NCBI RefSeq assembly: GCF_023008405.1
Contig: NZ_CP095376.1
Location: 2,690,001-2,754,000, forward strand
From: Amycolatopsis sp. FBCC-B4732
Lineage (GTDB): Bacteria > Actinomycetota > Actinomycetes > Mycobacteriales > Pseudonocardiaceae
Length of the DNA stretch: 64,000 nt
Direction: 5' to 3'
The notes under the pieces: generated by a model
The model's database searches: none
What the model was told of the DNA's origin: nothing
The model's input: only the letters and a program-made list of their open reading frames with translations
Made by a program: the position numbers and the translations under genes
Shown here: positions 23,638-36,720 of the stretch, piece by piece
Layout: each line of letters begins with the position of its first letter
Position numbering within the stretch: the stretch's first letter is position 1

Positions 23638-25404
23638 TCAGTGGTTGTCGCGCGGAATGCCCTTCGTCTCGGCGATCCGCTGGTACGCCACGGCCGGGCG
23701 CAGCACCATGCCGTCGCAGAGCTGGTCGACCATCGACCGCTGGATCTCCTGCCACGGCGTCTGCGACTCCGGCACCGGGTAGCCGCCCGCTTCGGCGAGC
23801 TCCTGGTGGCGCGCCGCGAGTTCGTCGTCCGGGATGAGGACGTCGGCGGTGCCCGCGGCCAGGTCGATCCGCACCCGGTCGCCGGTCCGCAGGACGGCCA
23901 GCCCGCCACCCGCCGCGGCTTCGGGGGAGGCGTTGAGGATCGACGGCGAGCCGGAGGTGCCCGACTGGCGGCCGTCGCCGAGGCAGGGCAGCTCGTGCAC
24001 GCCGCGTTTGATCAGCTCCGCCGGCGGCCGCATGTTCACGACCTCCGCGGAGCCCGGGTAGCCGAGCGGGCCCGTGCCGCGCATGACCAGCAGCGAGTGC
24101 TCGTCGACGCCGAGACCGGGTTCGTCGATGCGGGCGTGGTAGTCCTCCGGGCCGTCGAAGACGACCGCGGTGCCCTCGTAGACCCCGCCGGCCAGGTAGC
24201 GGCGCCGGAACTCGGGGGAGATGACGCTCGACTTCATGATGGCCGCGTCGAAGAGGTTGCCCTTGAGGACGAGGAACCCGGCGTCGGCGGTGAGGGCGGT
24301 GTCGAACGTCCGGATGACGTCCCGGTCGCCGGCCTCGGCGTCGCGGCAGTTGTCGCCGAGCGTGCGGCCGTTGACCGTGCGGGCGTCTTCGTGGATCAGG
24401 TGGTGCCGCATGAGCTCGTGCACGACGGCCGGGACACCGCCCGCGCGGTGGAACTCCTCGCCGAGGTACTTGCCCGCGGGCTGCAGGTCGACCAGCAGCG
24501 GGACGGCGTGGCCGAGCCGCTGCCAGTCGTCGAGGGGCAGGTCGACGCCGATGTGCCGGGCGATGGCCCCGATGTGGATGGGCGCGTTGGTCGAGCCGCC
24601 GATCGCCGAGCTCACCACGATGGCGTTTTCGAACGCTTCGCGCGTGAGGATGTCCGACGGCTTGATGTCCTGGTGCACCATCTCGACGATCCGGCGTCCG
24701 GTCAGGTAGGCGATCCGCGCGCGATCGCGGTGCGGCGCGGGGATGGCGGCGCAGCCGGGCAGGCTCATCCCGAGCGCCTCGGCGAGCGCGTTCATGGTGG
24801 AGGCGGTGCCCATGGTGTTGCAGTGCCCGGGCGACGGCGCGGACGACGCGACGAGCTCCATGAACCCGGCGTCGTCGATCTCCCCGGCGGCGAGCAGTTC
24901 GCGCGCCTTCCAGATGATGGTGCCGGAACCAGTGCGTTCGCCCTTGTACCAGCCGTTGAGCATCGGCCCGCCGGACAGCACGATGGCCGGGAGGTCCACG
25001 GTCGCGGCGGCCATCAGGCACGCGGGCGTGGTCTTGTCGCAGCCGGTGGTGAGGACGACGCCGTCGATGGGGTAGCCGTAGAGCGTCTCGACGAGCCCGA
25101 GGTAGGCGAGGTTCCGGTCCAGGGCGGCGGTCGGGCGCTTGCCGGTCTCCTGGATGGGGTGCACGGGGAACTCGATGGCGATCCCCCCGGCCTCGCGGAT
25201 GCCTTCCCGGGTGCGGTCGGCGAGCTGGAGGTGGTGGCGGTTGCAGGGGGTGAGGTCGGAGCCGGTCTGCGCGATCCCGATGATCGGCTTGCCGGACTGC
25301 AGCTCCTCCCGGGTGAGACCCCAGTTCATGTACCGCTCGAGGTAGAGCGCGGTCATCCCGGGGTCGGCCGGGTTGTCGAACCAAGCTTCGCTGCGCAGTC
25401 CCAT
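23638..25404 (-). CDS. IlvD/Edd-family dehydratase, probably pentonate (xylonate/arabinonate) dehydratase
   Basis: 588 residues. Fe-S ligand cysteines are in [22 protein letters not shown] and [12 protein letters not shown]. The opening [20 protein letters not shown] is typical of sugar-acid dehydratases (arabinonate/xylonate type) rather than of branched-chain IlvD. It would convert a pentonate to a 2-keto-3-deoxy acid in an oxidative pentose pathway, which would suit growth on plant cell wall sugars next to the cellulose genes (inference). The start ATG at 25404 is preferred over the longer frame to 25455, which loses similarity. Confidence 0.85.
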   Translation of the reverse strand: MGLRSEAWFDNPADPGMTALYLERYMNWGLTREELQSGKPIIGIAQTGSDLTPCNRHHLQLADRTREGIREAGGIAIEFPVHPIQETGKRPTAALDRNLAYLGLVETLYGYPIDGVVLTTGCDKTTPACLMAAATVDLPAIVLSGGPMLNGWYKGERTGSGTIIWKARELLAAGEIDDAGFMELVASSAPSPGHCNTMGTASTMNALAEALGMSLPGCAAIPAPHRDRARIAYLTGRRIVEMVHQDIKPSDILTREAFENAIVVSSAIGGSTNAPIHIGAIARHIGVDLPLDDWQRLGHAVPLLVDLQPAGKYLGEEFHRAGGVPAVVHELMRHHLIHEDARTVNGRTLGDNCRDAEAGDRDVIRTFDTALTADAGFLVLKGNLFDAAIMKSSVISPEFRRRYLAGGVYEGTAVVFDGPEDYHARIDEPGLGVDEHSLLVMRGTGPLGYPGSAEVVNMRPPAELIKRGVHELPCLGDGRQSGTSGSPSILNASPEAAAGGGLAVLRTGDRVRIDLAAGTADVLIPDDELAARHQELAEAGGYPVPESQTPWQEIQRSMVDQLCDGMVLRPAVAYQRIAETKGIPRDNH

Positions 25405-25480
25405 ACCGTGCAGTCTGTCAACGGCGGCGCCGGAATGCACGCCCCTCACGCCCACCCCGGCTCCGGCACCAGGCGGCGCG

Positions 25481-25540
25481 GTGGTGCCGCGAATGACTCA
25501 TTGGGGGACGTTGGTGGTCGCGAATGAGTCGTTCGCGACC
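25481..25540. repeat. CGCGAATGACTCAT palindromic element, copy 1
   Basis: A 60-nt element: GTGGTGCCGCGAATGACTCA, a central part, then TCGCGAA-tgagtcg-TTCGCGA. GACTCATT and AATGAGTC form one inverted repeat and TCGCGAA/TTCGCGA another. The gap 25405-25830 contains this copy, copy 2 and no gene. Confidence 0.75.
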
Positions 25541-25645
25541 TTCGGTGCGCCGCGGGCTGCCGGTGCGGGCGTCGGCCGGGCCGATCCCTCGGGTCGTGCT
25601 GCATCCCTCGCTGGGGGTCGTGGCGGCGATCCGCGGCGCCGGGCG

Positions 25646-25704
25646 GTGGTGCCGCGAATGACTCATTGGGGGCGTTGGCGGTCGCGAATGAGTCGTTCGC
25701 GACC
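25646..25704. repeat. CGCGAATGACTCAT palindromic element, copy 2
   Basis: Nearly identical to copy 1 (59 nt, a few changes in the central part), about 106 nt further on. A related third copy lies at 56335-56391. Confidence 0.75.
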
Positions 25705-25830
25705 CTCGGGCGAGCCGCGGACCGCCGGGTGCGGGCGTCCGCCTGGCCCGGATCCCTCGGCCAGGCGAACGCCCACGGCGCGGGATCGTGGCGGCCACCC
25801 GCGCCGGTGGCCGCCACGAACCTCCAGGGC

Positions 25831-27237
25831 TCAGCCCAGGCCGTTCATCCCGATCACCCGGGAGTACCACTGCGCGCTGCGCTTCAGCGTGCGCACCTGG
25901 GTCGCGTAGTCCACGTGCACCAGCCCGAACCGCTTCGCGTACCCCTCGGCCCACTCGAAGTTGTCGAGCAGCGACCAGTAGAAGTACCCGCGCAGGTCCA
26001 CCCCCGCCGCCAGGGCGTCGTGCGCCGCTCGCAGGTGGGAGTCCAGGAACGTCACCCGGTCGGTGTCGACGATCTCGCCGCCGTCGGCGATGACGTCCGG
26101 GTAGGCCGCGCCGTTCTCCGTGATGTACAGCGGCACCCGCCGGTAGCCGCGGTGGACCTGGAGCAACGACTCCGTCAGTCCGGCCGGCTGGACCTCCCAG
26201 CCCGAATCCGTGCGCGGGGCCGCCGGGTCCGGGACGAAGTGGACGTCGCCCGCGCCGACCCACTCCGGGCCCGCCGGCTCGCTGCCCGGGACCGGGCGGC
26301 CCGCGACGCGGTAGTCGCGGTAGTAGTTCACGCCCAGCCAGTCGACGTGGGCCGCGATGACCGCCGCGTCCTCGTCGCGCACGACGTCGGCGAGCCCGAA
26401 CGGCGTCAGGTCGGCGACCAGGTCGTCCGGGTAGCCGCCGCGCAGGACCGGGTCGAGGAACAGCCGGTTCTGCAGGCCGTCGATGCGCCGGGCCGCCGCG
26501 ACGTCGGCGACGTTCGCCGGGTCGTGCGGGGCGACCGGGTACAGGTTCAGCGTGATCCCGGCCGGGACACCCGGCGCGTGGCGGCGGATGGCGTCCATCG
26601 CCAGCCCGTGGCCCAGCAGCAGGTGGTGCGTCGCGGCGACGGCGGCGGGGTGGTCCGTGCGGCCGGGCGCGTGGATGCCGCCCGCGTAGCCCAGCATCGC
26701 CGCGCACCACGGCTCGTTCAGCGTCGACCAGCTGGCGACGCGGTCGCCGAGGCGCTCCAGCACCGTCTCGGCGTACTCGGCGAACCGGTAGGCGGTGTCC
26801 CGCGAGGTCCAGCCGCCCTTCTCCTCCAGCGCCTGCGGCAGGTCCCAGTGGTAGAGCGTCGCCCACGGCTGGACGCCCGCCTCCAGCAGGCAGTCGACCA
26901 GCCGGTCGTAGAAGCCGAGCCCGGCGGCGTTCGGCTCGCCGCCGTCCGGCCGCACCCGCGGCCAGGCCAGCGAAAAGCGGTAGGCGCCGAGGCCGAGACG
27001 TCGCATCAGGGCGACGTCCTCGCTGTACCGGCGGTAGTGGTCGGCGGCCGGGTCGCCGGTGTCGCCGCCCACGACCGCACCCGGACGGCGCGCGAAGACG
27101 TCCCAGACCGAGTCGGTGCGACCGTCGGCCGAGGTGGCCCCTTCCACCTGGAACGCCGCGGTGGCAGCGCCCCAGACGAACCCGGTCGGGAACATCAGCG
27201 CTGTCTCCGCCCGAACGCTGTCGGGATGTACGGACAT
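25831..27237 (-). CDS. bglC: GH1 beta-glucosidase
   Basis: 468 residues, GH1 (alpha/beta)8 barrel. Acid/base Glu in STLNEPW (E175), nucleophile Glu in YITENG (E374), the N-terminal FPTGFVWGAATAAFQVEGA, and the sugar-binding SLLDNFEWAEGYAKRFGLVHVD. No signal peptide, so it cleaves imported cellobiose and cello-oligosaccharides to glucose in the cytoplasm. Last gene of the cebEFG operon, 2 nt after cebG. The layout equals that of streptomycete cebR/cebEFG-bglC. Confidence 0.95.
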   Translation of the reverse strand: MSVHPDSVRAETALMFPTGFVWGAATAAFQVEGATSADGRTDSVWDVFARRPGAVVGGDTGDPAADHYRRYSEDVALMRRLGLGAYRFSLAWPRVRPDGGEPNAAGLGFYDRLVDCLLEAGVQPWATLYHWDLPQALEEKGGWTSRDTAYRFAEYAETVLERLGDRVASWSTLNEPWCAAMLGYAGGIHAPGRTDHPAAVAATHHLLLGHGLAMDAIRRHAPGVPAGITLNLYPVAPHDPANVADVAAARRIDGLQNRLFLDPVLRGGYPDDLVADLTPFGLADVVRDEDAAVIAAHVDWLGVNYYRDYRVAGRPVPGSEPAGPEWVGAGDVHFVPDPAAPRTDSGWEVQPAGLTESLLQVHRGYRRVPLYITENGAAYPDVIADGGEIVDTDRVTFLDSHLRAAHDALAAGVDLRGYFYWSLLDNFEWAEGYAKRFGLVHVDYATQVRTLKRSAQWYSRVIGMNGLG

Positions 27238-27239
27238 GT

Positions 27240-28112
27240 TCACCCTTTCACGGCACCTTGCATGATCCCGGCCACGATCTGGCGGCCGAGGAGGACGAAG
27301 ACGATGAGGATCGGGATGGTGGCCAGGGTCGTGCCGGCCAGCACCAGCGAATAGTCGACGTAGTAACCGCTCTGGAGCTTCTCCAGCGCGACCTGGACGG
27401 TGGGGTTGCCCGCGTCCAGCACGACGAGCGGCCACAGGAAGTCGTTCCAGGACGTCATGAACGTGAACATCGCGAGGATCGCCGCGGCCGGGCGCACGGC
27501 GGGCAGGCAGACGTTCCAGAAGATCCGGATCATGCTGCACCCGTCGACGCGCGCGGCCTCGATGAGCTCGTACGGCAGGGCGTCCACTGTGTACTGACGC
27601 ATCCAGAAGACGCCGAACGCGGTGACCAGGTTGGGCACGATCACCGACTGCAGGCCGCCCGCCCAGCCGAGCTCCGACATCGCGATGAACAGCGGGATGA
27701 TGCCGAGCTGCGTCGGCACGGCCAGCGTGACGACGATGAACACGAACATCCCGTTGCGGCCCTTGAACCGCAGCTTGGCGAAGGCGAACCCGGCCAGCGA
27801 CGAGAACAGCACCGTCGTGAGCGTCACCGTGCCGGACACGATGACGCTGTTGGCCAGCGCCTTCCAGAACGGGACGGTGTCGAACACCCGGGCGGCGTTG
27901 GCGAAGAAGTTGCCGCCGGGCACGAAGGGCGGGATGCGTTCGGTGAGCATCCCGTTGTCGCGGCTGGCCACCAGGAACGACCAGTAGAACGGGAACAGCG
28001 AGCCCAGCACGAAGATCGCGAGCACGATGTACGTCGCCTTGCGCGGTTTCCCGAGCGTGGCGACGGACTTCCGGATGTCCGCGTTGCGGATTCTGCTCTG
28101 CAGGGTCGTCAT
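27240..28112 (-). CDS. cebG: Cellobiose ABC transporter permease CebG
   Basis: 290 residues, six membrane helices, MalG-type carbohydrate ABC permease with the EAA loop ELIEAARVDGCSMIRIFWNV contacting the ATPase. The C-terminus GRQIVAGIMQGAVKG is typical of the CUT1 family. The ATG overlaps the cebF stop (ATGA). No ATPase gene is present in the window; in relatives a shared MsiK protein energises such importers. Confidence 0.9.
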   Translation of the reverse strand: MTTLQSRIRNADIRKSVATLGKPRKATYIVLAIFVLGSLFPFYWSFLVASRDNGMLTERIPPFVPGGNFFANAARVFDTVPFWKALANSVIVSGTVTLTTVLFSSLAGFAFAKLRFKGRNGMFVFIVVTLAVPTQLGIIPLFIAMSELGWAGGLQSVIVPNLVTAFGVFWMRQYTVDALPYELIEAARVDGCSMIRIFWNVCLPAVRPAAAILAMFTFMTSWNDFLWPLVVLDAGNPTVQVALEKLQSGYYVDYSLVLAGTTLATIPILIVFVLLGRQIVAGIMQGAVKG

Positions 28113-29098
28113 TTCTTCTTCACCGCCGGGGTGCGCGCCAGCCGGCCGGTGAGGAAGAAGTTCACCAGCGCGATGAGCACGATGATCACGAACAGCACCC
28201 AGGCGATCGCCGAGGCGTAGCCGAGGTTGTAGTTCTCGAACGCCGACTGGTAGAGGTACAGCGTCACGGTCTGGAACTGGTTGGTGGAGCCGCCGTTGTT
28301 CGACCCGGGCATGGCGTCGAACAGCTTGGGCTCGGTGAAGATCTGCAGGCCGCCGATCGTCGAGGTGATCGTGACGAAGATCAGCGTCGGCTTCAGCAGC
28401 GGCAGCGTGACGGCGGTGAACCGCCGCCACATGCCCGCGCCGTCGATCAGCGCGGCCTCGTGCAGCTCCTTCGGGATGGCCTGCATGGCGGCCAGCACGA
28501 TCAGGGCGTTGTAGCCGGTCCAGCGCCAGTTCACCATGATCGCGATGGCGACGTGGCTGCCGAAGCGGCTGGCCTGCCAGTCGATCGGGTCCAGCCCGAT
28601 GGTCTGCAGGACGCCGTTGATCAGGCCGTACTTGGGGCCGAACAGGTTCGCGAAGATGATGCCGATCGCGACGAGGCTGGCCGCGTACGGCAGCAGGATG
28701 CCGACGCGCCAGCCGGTCGCGCCGCGCAGCCGGGCCCCGAGCAGGGCCGCCAGCAGCACCGCGATGACGAGCTGCGGGATGCTGGAGAGCAGGAAGATGC
28801 TGACCGTGTTGGCCAGCGCGTTCCAGAACTGGCTGTCGGCGAACAATTCCTTGAAGTTGTCGAAGCCGATGAACTCCGGGTTGTCGTCCCCGGCCTTCCA
28901 GTCGAACATCGAGACGTACGCGGTGTAGAGCAGCGGGAACAGCCCGACGATCCCGAACACGATGAAGAACGGTGCGACGTAGAGGTACGGCGATACCTTG
29001 ACGTCCCACCGGCTCAGCTTGTGCCGGAAGGTGGGCCGGGGAGACGTGCGCTCCCCGGCCTTGCTCCCTTCCGGCGCGACTTTGTCGATGACGGTCAT
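28109..29098 (-). CDS. cebF: Cellobiose ABC transporter permease CebF
   Basis: 329 residues, MalF-type permease with an N-terminal cytoplasmic segment, six helices and the EAA loop ELHEAALIDGAGMWRRFTAV. Starts 4 nt after the cebE stop. Forms the import channel with CebG. Substrate assignment rests on the neighbouring bglC, cebR and the CebR operator. Confidence 0.9.
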   Translation of the reverse strand: MTVIDKVAPEGSKAGERTSPRPTFRHKLSRWDVKVSPYLYVAPFFIVFGIVGLFPLLYTAYVSMFDWKAGDDNPEFIGFDNFKELFADSQFWNALANTVSIFLLSSIPQLVIAVLLAALLGARLRGATGWRVGILLPYAASLVAIGIIFANLFGPKYGLINGVLQTIGLDPIDWQASRFGSHVAIAIMVNWRWTGYNALIVLAAMQAIPKELHEAALIDGAGMWRRFTAVTLPLLKPTLIFVTITSTIGGLQIFTEPKLFDAMPGSNNGGSTNQFQTVTLYLYQSAFENYNLGYASAIAWVLFVIIVLIALVNFFLTGRLARTPAVKKK

Positions 29099-29102
29099 GA
29101 GG

Positions 29103-30404
29103 TCAGCGGGTGATCTTCTTCGCCTGGTCGACCAGTTGCTGCCAGCCGTCCGCCGCCGACTTGCCCTGTTCGACCGCCTGCAGCGCCGGGCTGGAGGCGT
29201 TCTCCTGGATCTGGCCGTCGCCCGGGCCCTTGTACTGCGGCTTCTGGACCTTCTTGGCCTGCTCGGCGAACAGCTCGCCGACCTTCGCGCCGCCGAAGTA
29301 GGCGTCGGTCTGGCTCAGCAGCGTGGGGTCCGAGAGCGCCTTGACCTGGCTCGGGAAGGTGCCCTTGGCCTGGAACGCCTTGATCTGCTGCTCCGGCGCG
29401 GTCAGCCACGCGGCCAGCTCGGCGGCTTCCTTCGGGTGCTTGGACTGCGTCGGCACGGTCAGGTACGAGCCGCCCCAGTTGCCGCCGCCGCCGGGGAAGG
29501 CCGCGGTGACGGCCCACTTGTTCGCGTTCTCCGGGCCGGCCTGCTCCTTGATCACGCCGAGCATCCACGCCGGGCACACCTTCGTGGCGAAGGCGCCCTG
29601 CTTGAAGCCGGAGTTCCACTCGTTGCTGAACGCGGTCAGCTTGGCCGACTCGCCCTTCGCGACGGCGTCGGTGACCTTGGTCCAGGCGTCCTTGATGCCC
29701 TGGTTGCCCTCGACGGCGAGCTTGTCGTCGCTGCCGATGTAGCCCTGGGGGAGCTGGTTGACCATGGCGTTGAAGTTCTGCGCGGCCGAGTCGAACCAGG
29801 CCTTGCCCTTGGACTTGGCGACGTAGTCGGCGCCGGCGGCGAAGTAGCTGTCCCACGTGGCGAACAGCGGCTTGACGGCCTCGGGGTCGTCCGGCAGCCC
29901 GGCGGCCTTGAACATGTCCTTGCGGTAGCACATGGCGAGCGGGCCGATGTCGGTCCCGTAGCCGATGACCTTGCCGTCCTTGGTCTTGGCGGCGTCGTAC
30001 TTCCAGCCGAGCCAGCGGTCGGGGGAGGCGTCGGCGGGGCCGATCTTGGTCAGGTCGTTGAACTTCGAGCCCTTGTCGAGCACGTCGGACAGGTGGCCCT
30101 CTTCCACCGCGGCGACGTCGGCGAGACCCGAGCCGGCGGCCAGCTTGGTGATGAGGTCCTGGTGGTACGGGCCGCCCTGGCCGGTCTTGCGGTGGGTGAC
30201 CTTGATGTTGGGGTGCAGCCGCTCGTACTCCGGGATGAGTGCCTCGTAGCCGAACTCGGTGAACGTCGACAGCGTGAGCTCGACGTGCTCGTTCGGGTTC
30301 GCGGCGGCCGGCGTCTGGTCACCACCGCCACCGCAGGCCGTGGCGCCGAGCGCCGTCATCGTGATGCCCAGTGCGAGGACCAGGCCGTTCCGGATCGTTC
30401 TCAC
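29103..30404 (-). CDS. cebE: Cello-oligosaccharide-binding lipoprotein CebE
   Basis: 433 residues. Lipoprotein signal peptide with the modified Cys in LGATACGGGG (about residue 24), then a cluster-B type sugar-binding protein (TLSTFTEFGYEALIPEYERL, GGPYHQDLITKLAAGSGLAD, KGKAWFDSAAQNFNAMVNQL). It captures cellobiose or cellotriose outside the membrane for CebFG. The GTG at 30404 is chosen because AAGGTGG lies upstream; an earlier GTG at 30416 lacks one. Expression is expected to be repressed by CebR at 30458-30473. Confidence 0.9.
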   Translation of the reverse strand: MRTIRNGLVLALGITMTALGATACGGGGDQTPAAANPNEHVELTLSTFTEFGYEALIPEYERLHPNIKVTHRKTGQGGPYHQDLITKLAAGSGLADVAAVEEGHLSDVLDKGSKFNDLTKIGPADASPDRWLGWKYDAAKTKDGKVIGYGTDIGPLAMCYRKDMFKAAGLPDDPEAVKPLFATWDSYFAAGADYVAKSKGKAWFDSAAQNFNAMVNQLPQGYIGSDDKLAVEGNQGIKDAWTKVTDAVAKGESAKLTAFSNEWNSGFKQGAFATKVCPAWMLGVIKEQAGPENANKWAVTAAFPGGGGNWGGSYLTVPTQSKHPKEAAELAAWLTAPEQQIKAFQAKGTFPSQVKALSDPTLLSQTDAYFGGAKVGELFAEQAKKVQKPQYKGPGDGQIQENASSPALQAVEQGKSAADGWQQLVDQAKKITR

Positions 30405-30457
30405 GTGTCCAACCACCTTGTTGACGGGAATGAGCGCTCTCACTGCTGGGAGCCGAT

Positions 30458-30473
30458 CTGGGAGCGCTCCCAG
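30458..30473. promoter_or_regulatory. CebR operator, perfect palindrome, for cebEFG-bglC
   Basis: CTGGGAGCGCTCCCAG contains an exact TGGGAGCGCTCCCA, the published CebR site of Streptomyces. It begins 9 nt after the -10, over the start of transcription. Confidence 0.9.
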
Positions 30474-30482
30474 GTGTCGCAG

Positions 30483-30511
30483 AGTCTGCTGGGGCCCTCC
30501 ACCGGTGTCAA
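30483..30511 (-). promoter_or_regulatory. cebE promoter
   Basis: TTGACA (30511-30506), 17 nt, CAGACT (30488-30483). The same arrangement precedes the paralogous binding-protein gene at 40480-40508. Confidence 0.6.
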
Positions 30512-30537
30512 GGGGTCGTAACCGGAGTGTTTCCTGC

Positions 30538-30551
30538 GAGGAGCGCTCCCG
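30538..30551. promoter_or_regulatory. CebR-like box before cebR
   Basis: GAGGAGCGCTCCCG, 10 of 14 positions as TGGGAGCGCTCCCA with the central GGAGCGCTCCC intact, 67 nt before the cebR start. Suggests autoregulation. Confidence 0.6.
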
Positions 30552-30618
30552 GACTTCGTCCACGCTTGCCGGTTAAGCTGTCGACGTCCGGGTGGTTGAG
30601 GGAGCGAGGGCGGTAGGT

Positions 30619-31650
30619 GTGGGGCCTCGAGCAGGGGATGAAGAGCGGCCGACGCTGGAGGACGTCGCGGCGTTCGCCGGCGTCTCGCGGTCGACGGCGT
30701 CGCGCGCGCTGAACGACGACGCGTACGTCAGCGCGGCGGCGCGCGAGAAGGTCCAAGCCGCGGCCCGTGACCTGGGCTATTCCCCCAACCAGGCGGCCCG
30801 TTCGCTGGTCACCCGCCGCACCGGCGCGATCGCCGTGGTGCTCTCGGAGCCGGAAGCCCGGCTCCTCGACGACCCGTACCGGACGTCGGTCATGCGCGCC
30901 GGGTACCGCGAGCTCGCCGACATCGGCCGCCAGATGGTGCTGATCTTCAGCGACACGCGCGAAGACCTGAGCAAGACGGTCCGGTTCCTCGAGGGCGGGC
31001 ACGTCGACGGCGCGCTGGTGTTCGCGCCGCACCGCGCCGACCCGCTCCCCAAGGCACTGCGCCTGCTGCGCATCCCGGTGGTGTTCGGCGGCCAGGCGGC
31101 CGGCATCCGCCGCGGCGTCCACGTGGTCGACTTCGACAACGAGGGCGGCGCCCGCCTGGCGGTGGAACACCTGGTCGCGGCCGGGCGGCGGCGCATCTGC
31201 ACGATCGCCGGGCCCCAGGACCAGAGCGCCTCGATCGACCGCCTCGCCGGCTGGCGCAAGACCCTCCTCGACGCCGGCCTCGACCCCGCCGACCTGGTCG
31301 AAGAGGCCGACTTCACGCTGTCCGGCGGCGCGAACGCGATGTCCGCCCTGCTCGCCCGCCACCCGGACCTCGACGCGGTGTTCGTGGCGAGCGACATGAT
31401 GGCGGTGGGCGCACTGCGCACCCTGGACGCGGCGGGCCGCCGCATCCCGGCCGACGTGGCGGTGGTCAGCTTCGACGACAACGCGACCCTCGCCCCGGCG
31501 ATGGACCCGCCGCTGACGTCGGTGCACCAGGACCCGCGCGAGCAGGTCCACGCGATGGTGGAGACGCTGCTGCAGCTGCTCGACGACCAGAGCCTGAAAC
31601 CGCGGCAGCAGGTCCTGCCGGTCTCGCTGGCGGTGCGCGCCTCGAGCTGA
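30619..31650 (+). CDS. cebR: LacI-family repressor CebR
   Basis: 343 residues. HTH (about 13-60: TLEDVAAFAGVSRSTASRAL, then YSPNQAARSLVTRRTGAIAV as hinge) and a periplasmic-binding-like effector domain with SDMMAVGALRTLDAAGRRIP and VVSFDD. Homologues bind the GGGAGCGCTCCC palindrome and release it on cellobiose or cellotriose. The GTG at 30619 has GAGGGCGG; the upstream GTG at 30592 gives an N-terminal extension without family likeness. It probably controls most of the glycoside hydrolase genes in this window. Confidence 0.9.
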   Translation: MGPRAGDEERPTLEDVAAFAGVSRSTASRALNDDAYVSAAAREKVQAAARDLGYSPNQAARSLVTRRTGAIAVVLSEPEARLLDDPYRTSVMRAGYRELADIGRQMVLIFSDTREDLSKTVRFLEGGHVDGALVFAPHRADPLPKALRLLRIPVVFGGQAAGIRRGVHVVDFDNEGGARLAVEHLVAAGRRRICTIAGPQDQSASIDRLAGWRKTLLDAGLDPADLVEEADFTLSGGANAMSALLARHPDLDAVFVASDMMAVGALRTLDAAGRRIPADVAVVSFDDNATLAPAMDPPLTSVHQDPREQVHAMVETLLQLLDDQSLKPRQQVLPVSLAVRASS

Positions 31651-31729
31651 GGTTCGGTTGCGCGCGCCTCCAGCTGACGTTCGGGCCGCTCCCGCCGGGC
31701 GGCCCTCGGCGGTGCGCGCCTCGAGCTGA
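31630..31729 (+). repeat. Triplicated end of cebR
   Basis: The 21 nt covering the last codons and stop (GCGGTGCGCGCCTCGAGCTG plus A, 31630-31650) recurs exactly at 31709-31729 and in altered, shortened form at 31660-31677. The rest of the gap 31651-32080 holds no gene or clear motif. Confidence 0.7.
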
Positions 31730-32080
31730 ATTCCCGCACCGGCGGAGGCGAGGGTGTGCACGGCCGCAGCCGGCCCGCATCGACCCGCCCTTCGAGTCCG
31801 CCCGTTTCACGCGCTGCCGCCATTCGGGCGTGCGCCGATCTCTCGCGTGCTCAAACCGTGGGTCCGGTCGACGGCGTCGATAGGTGTCACCCTTCCGGCC
31901 GAGATGTACGCCTTCGGCGCTAAACGGCGTTTCCTCACCACTCCAAGTCACCACAAGACTGCGCCGAACGAGTGAGGCACCCACTATCGGGTGGAGCTGT
32001 TCAGGAGTGTTCAGCGGACCGTCGTTCGCCCCGTGCGCAGAAGTGACGTCGGCGGCCGGGGTGTCCTTCTGACTCGATTC

Positions 32081-32110
32081 TTTACATCCAGGTTTCCGGC
32101 TGGCTACCGT
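32081..32110 (+). promoter_or_regulatory. Promoter of the cel48-cel5-cel6 cluster
   Basis: TTTACA (32081-32086), 18 nt, TACCGT (32105-32110). The same hexamers and spacing precede the GH74 gene. Confidence 0.6.
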
Positions 32111-32117
32111 CTGCGCC

Positions 32118-32131
32118 TGGAAGCGCTCCCA
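32118..32131. promoter_or_regulatory. CebR operator before the GH48 gene
   Basis: TGGAAGCGCTCCCA, 13 of 14 match, starting 7 nt after the -10. Confidence 0.85.
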
Positions 32132-32169
32132 GATCGCTGGCTCCCTACGGACAAAGGAGTTCCGCAGCC

Positions 32170-36688
<4,519 letters not shown>

Positions 36689-36720
36689 CCCCGTCCACCG
36701 AACACGAAGGAGCACACTCG

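Noticed and set aside
27240..30404. Search for the ABC transporter ATPase beside cebEFG
   Set aside because: No ATPase motifs near the locus; such importers normally share MsiK encoded elsewhere.
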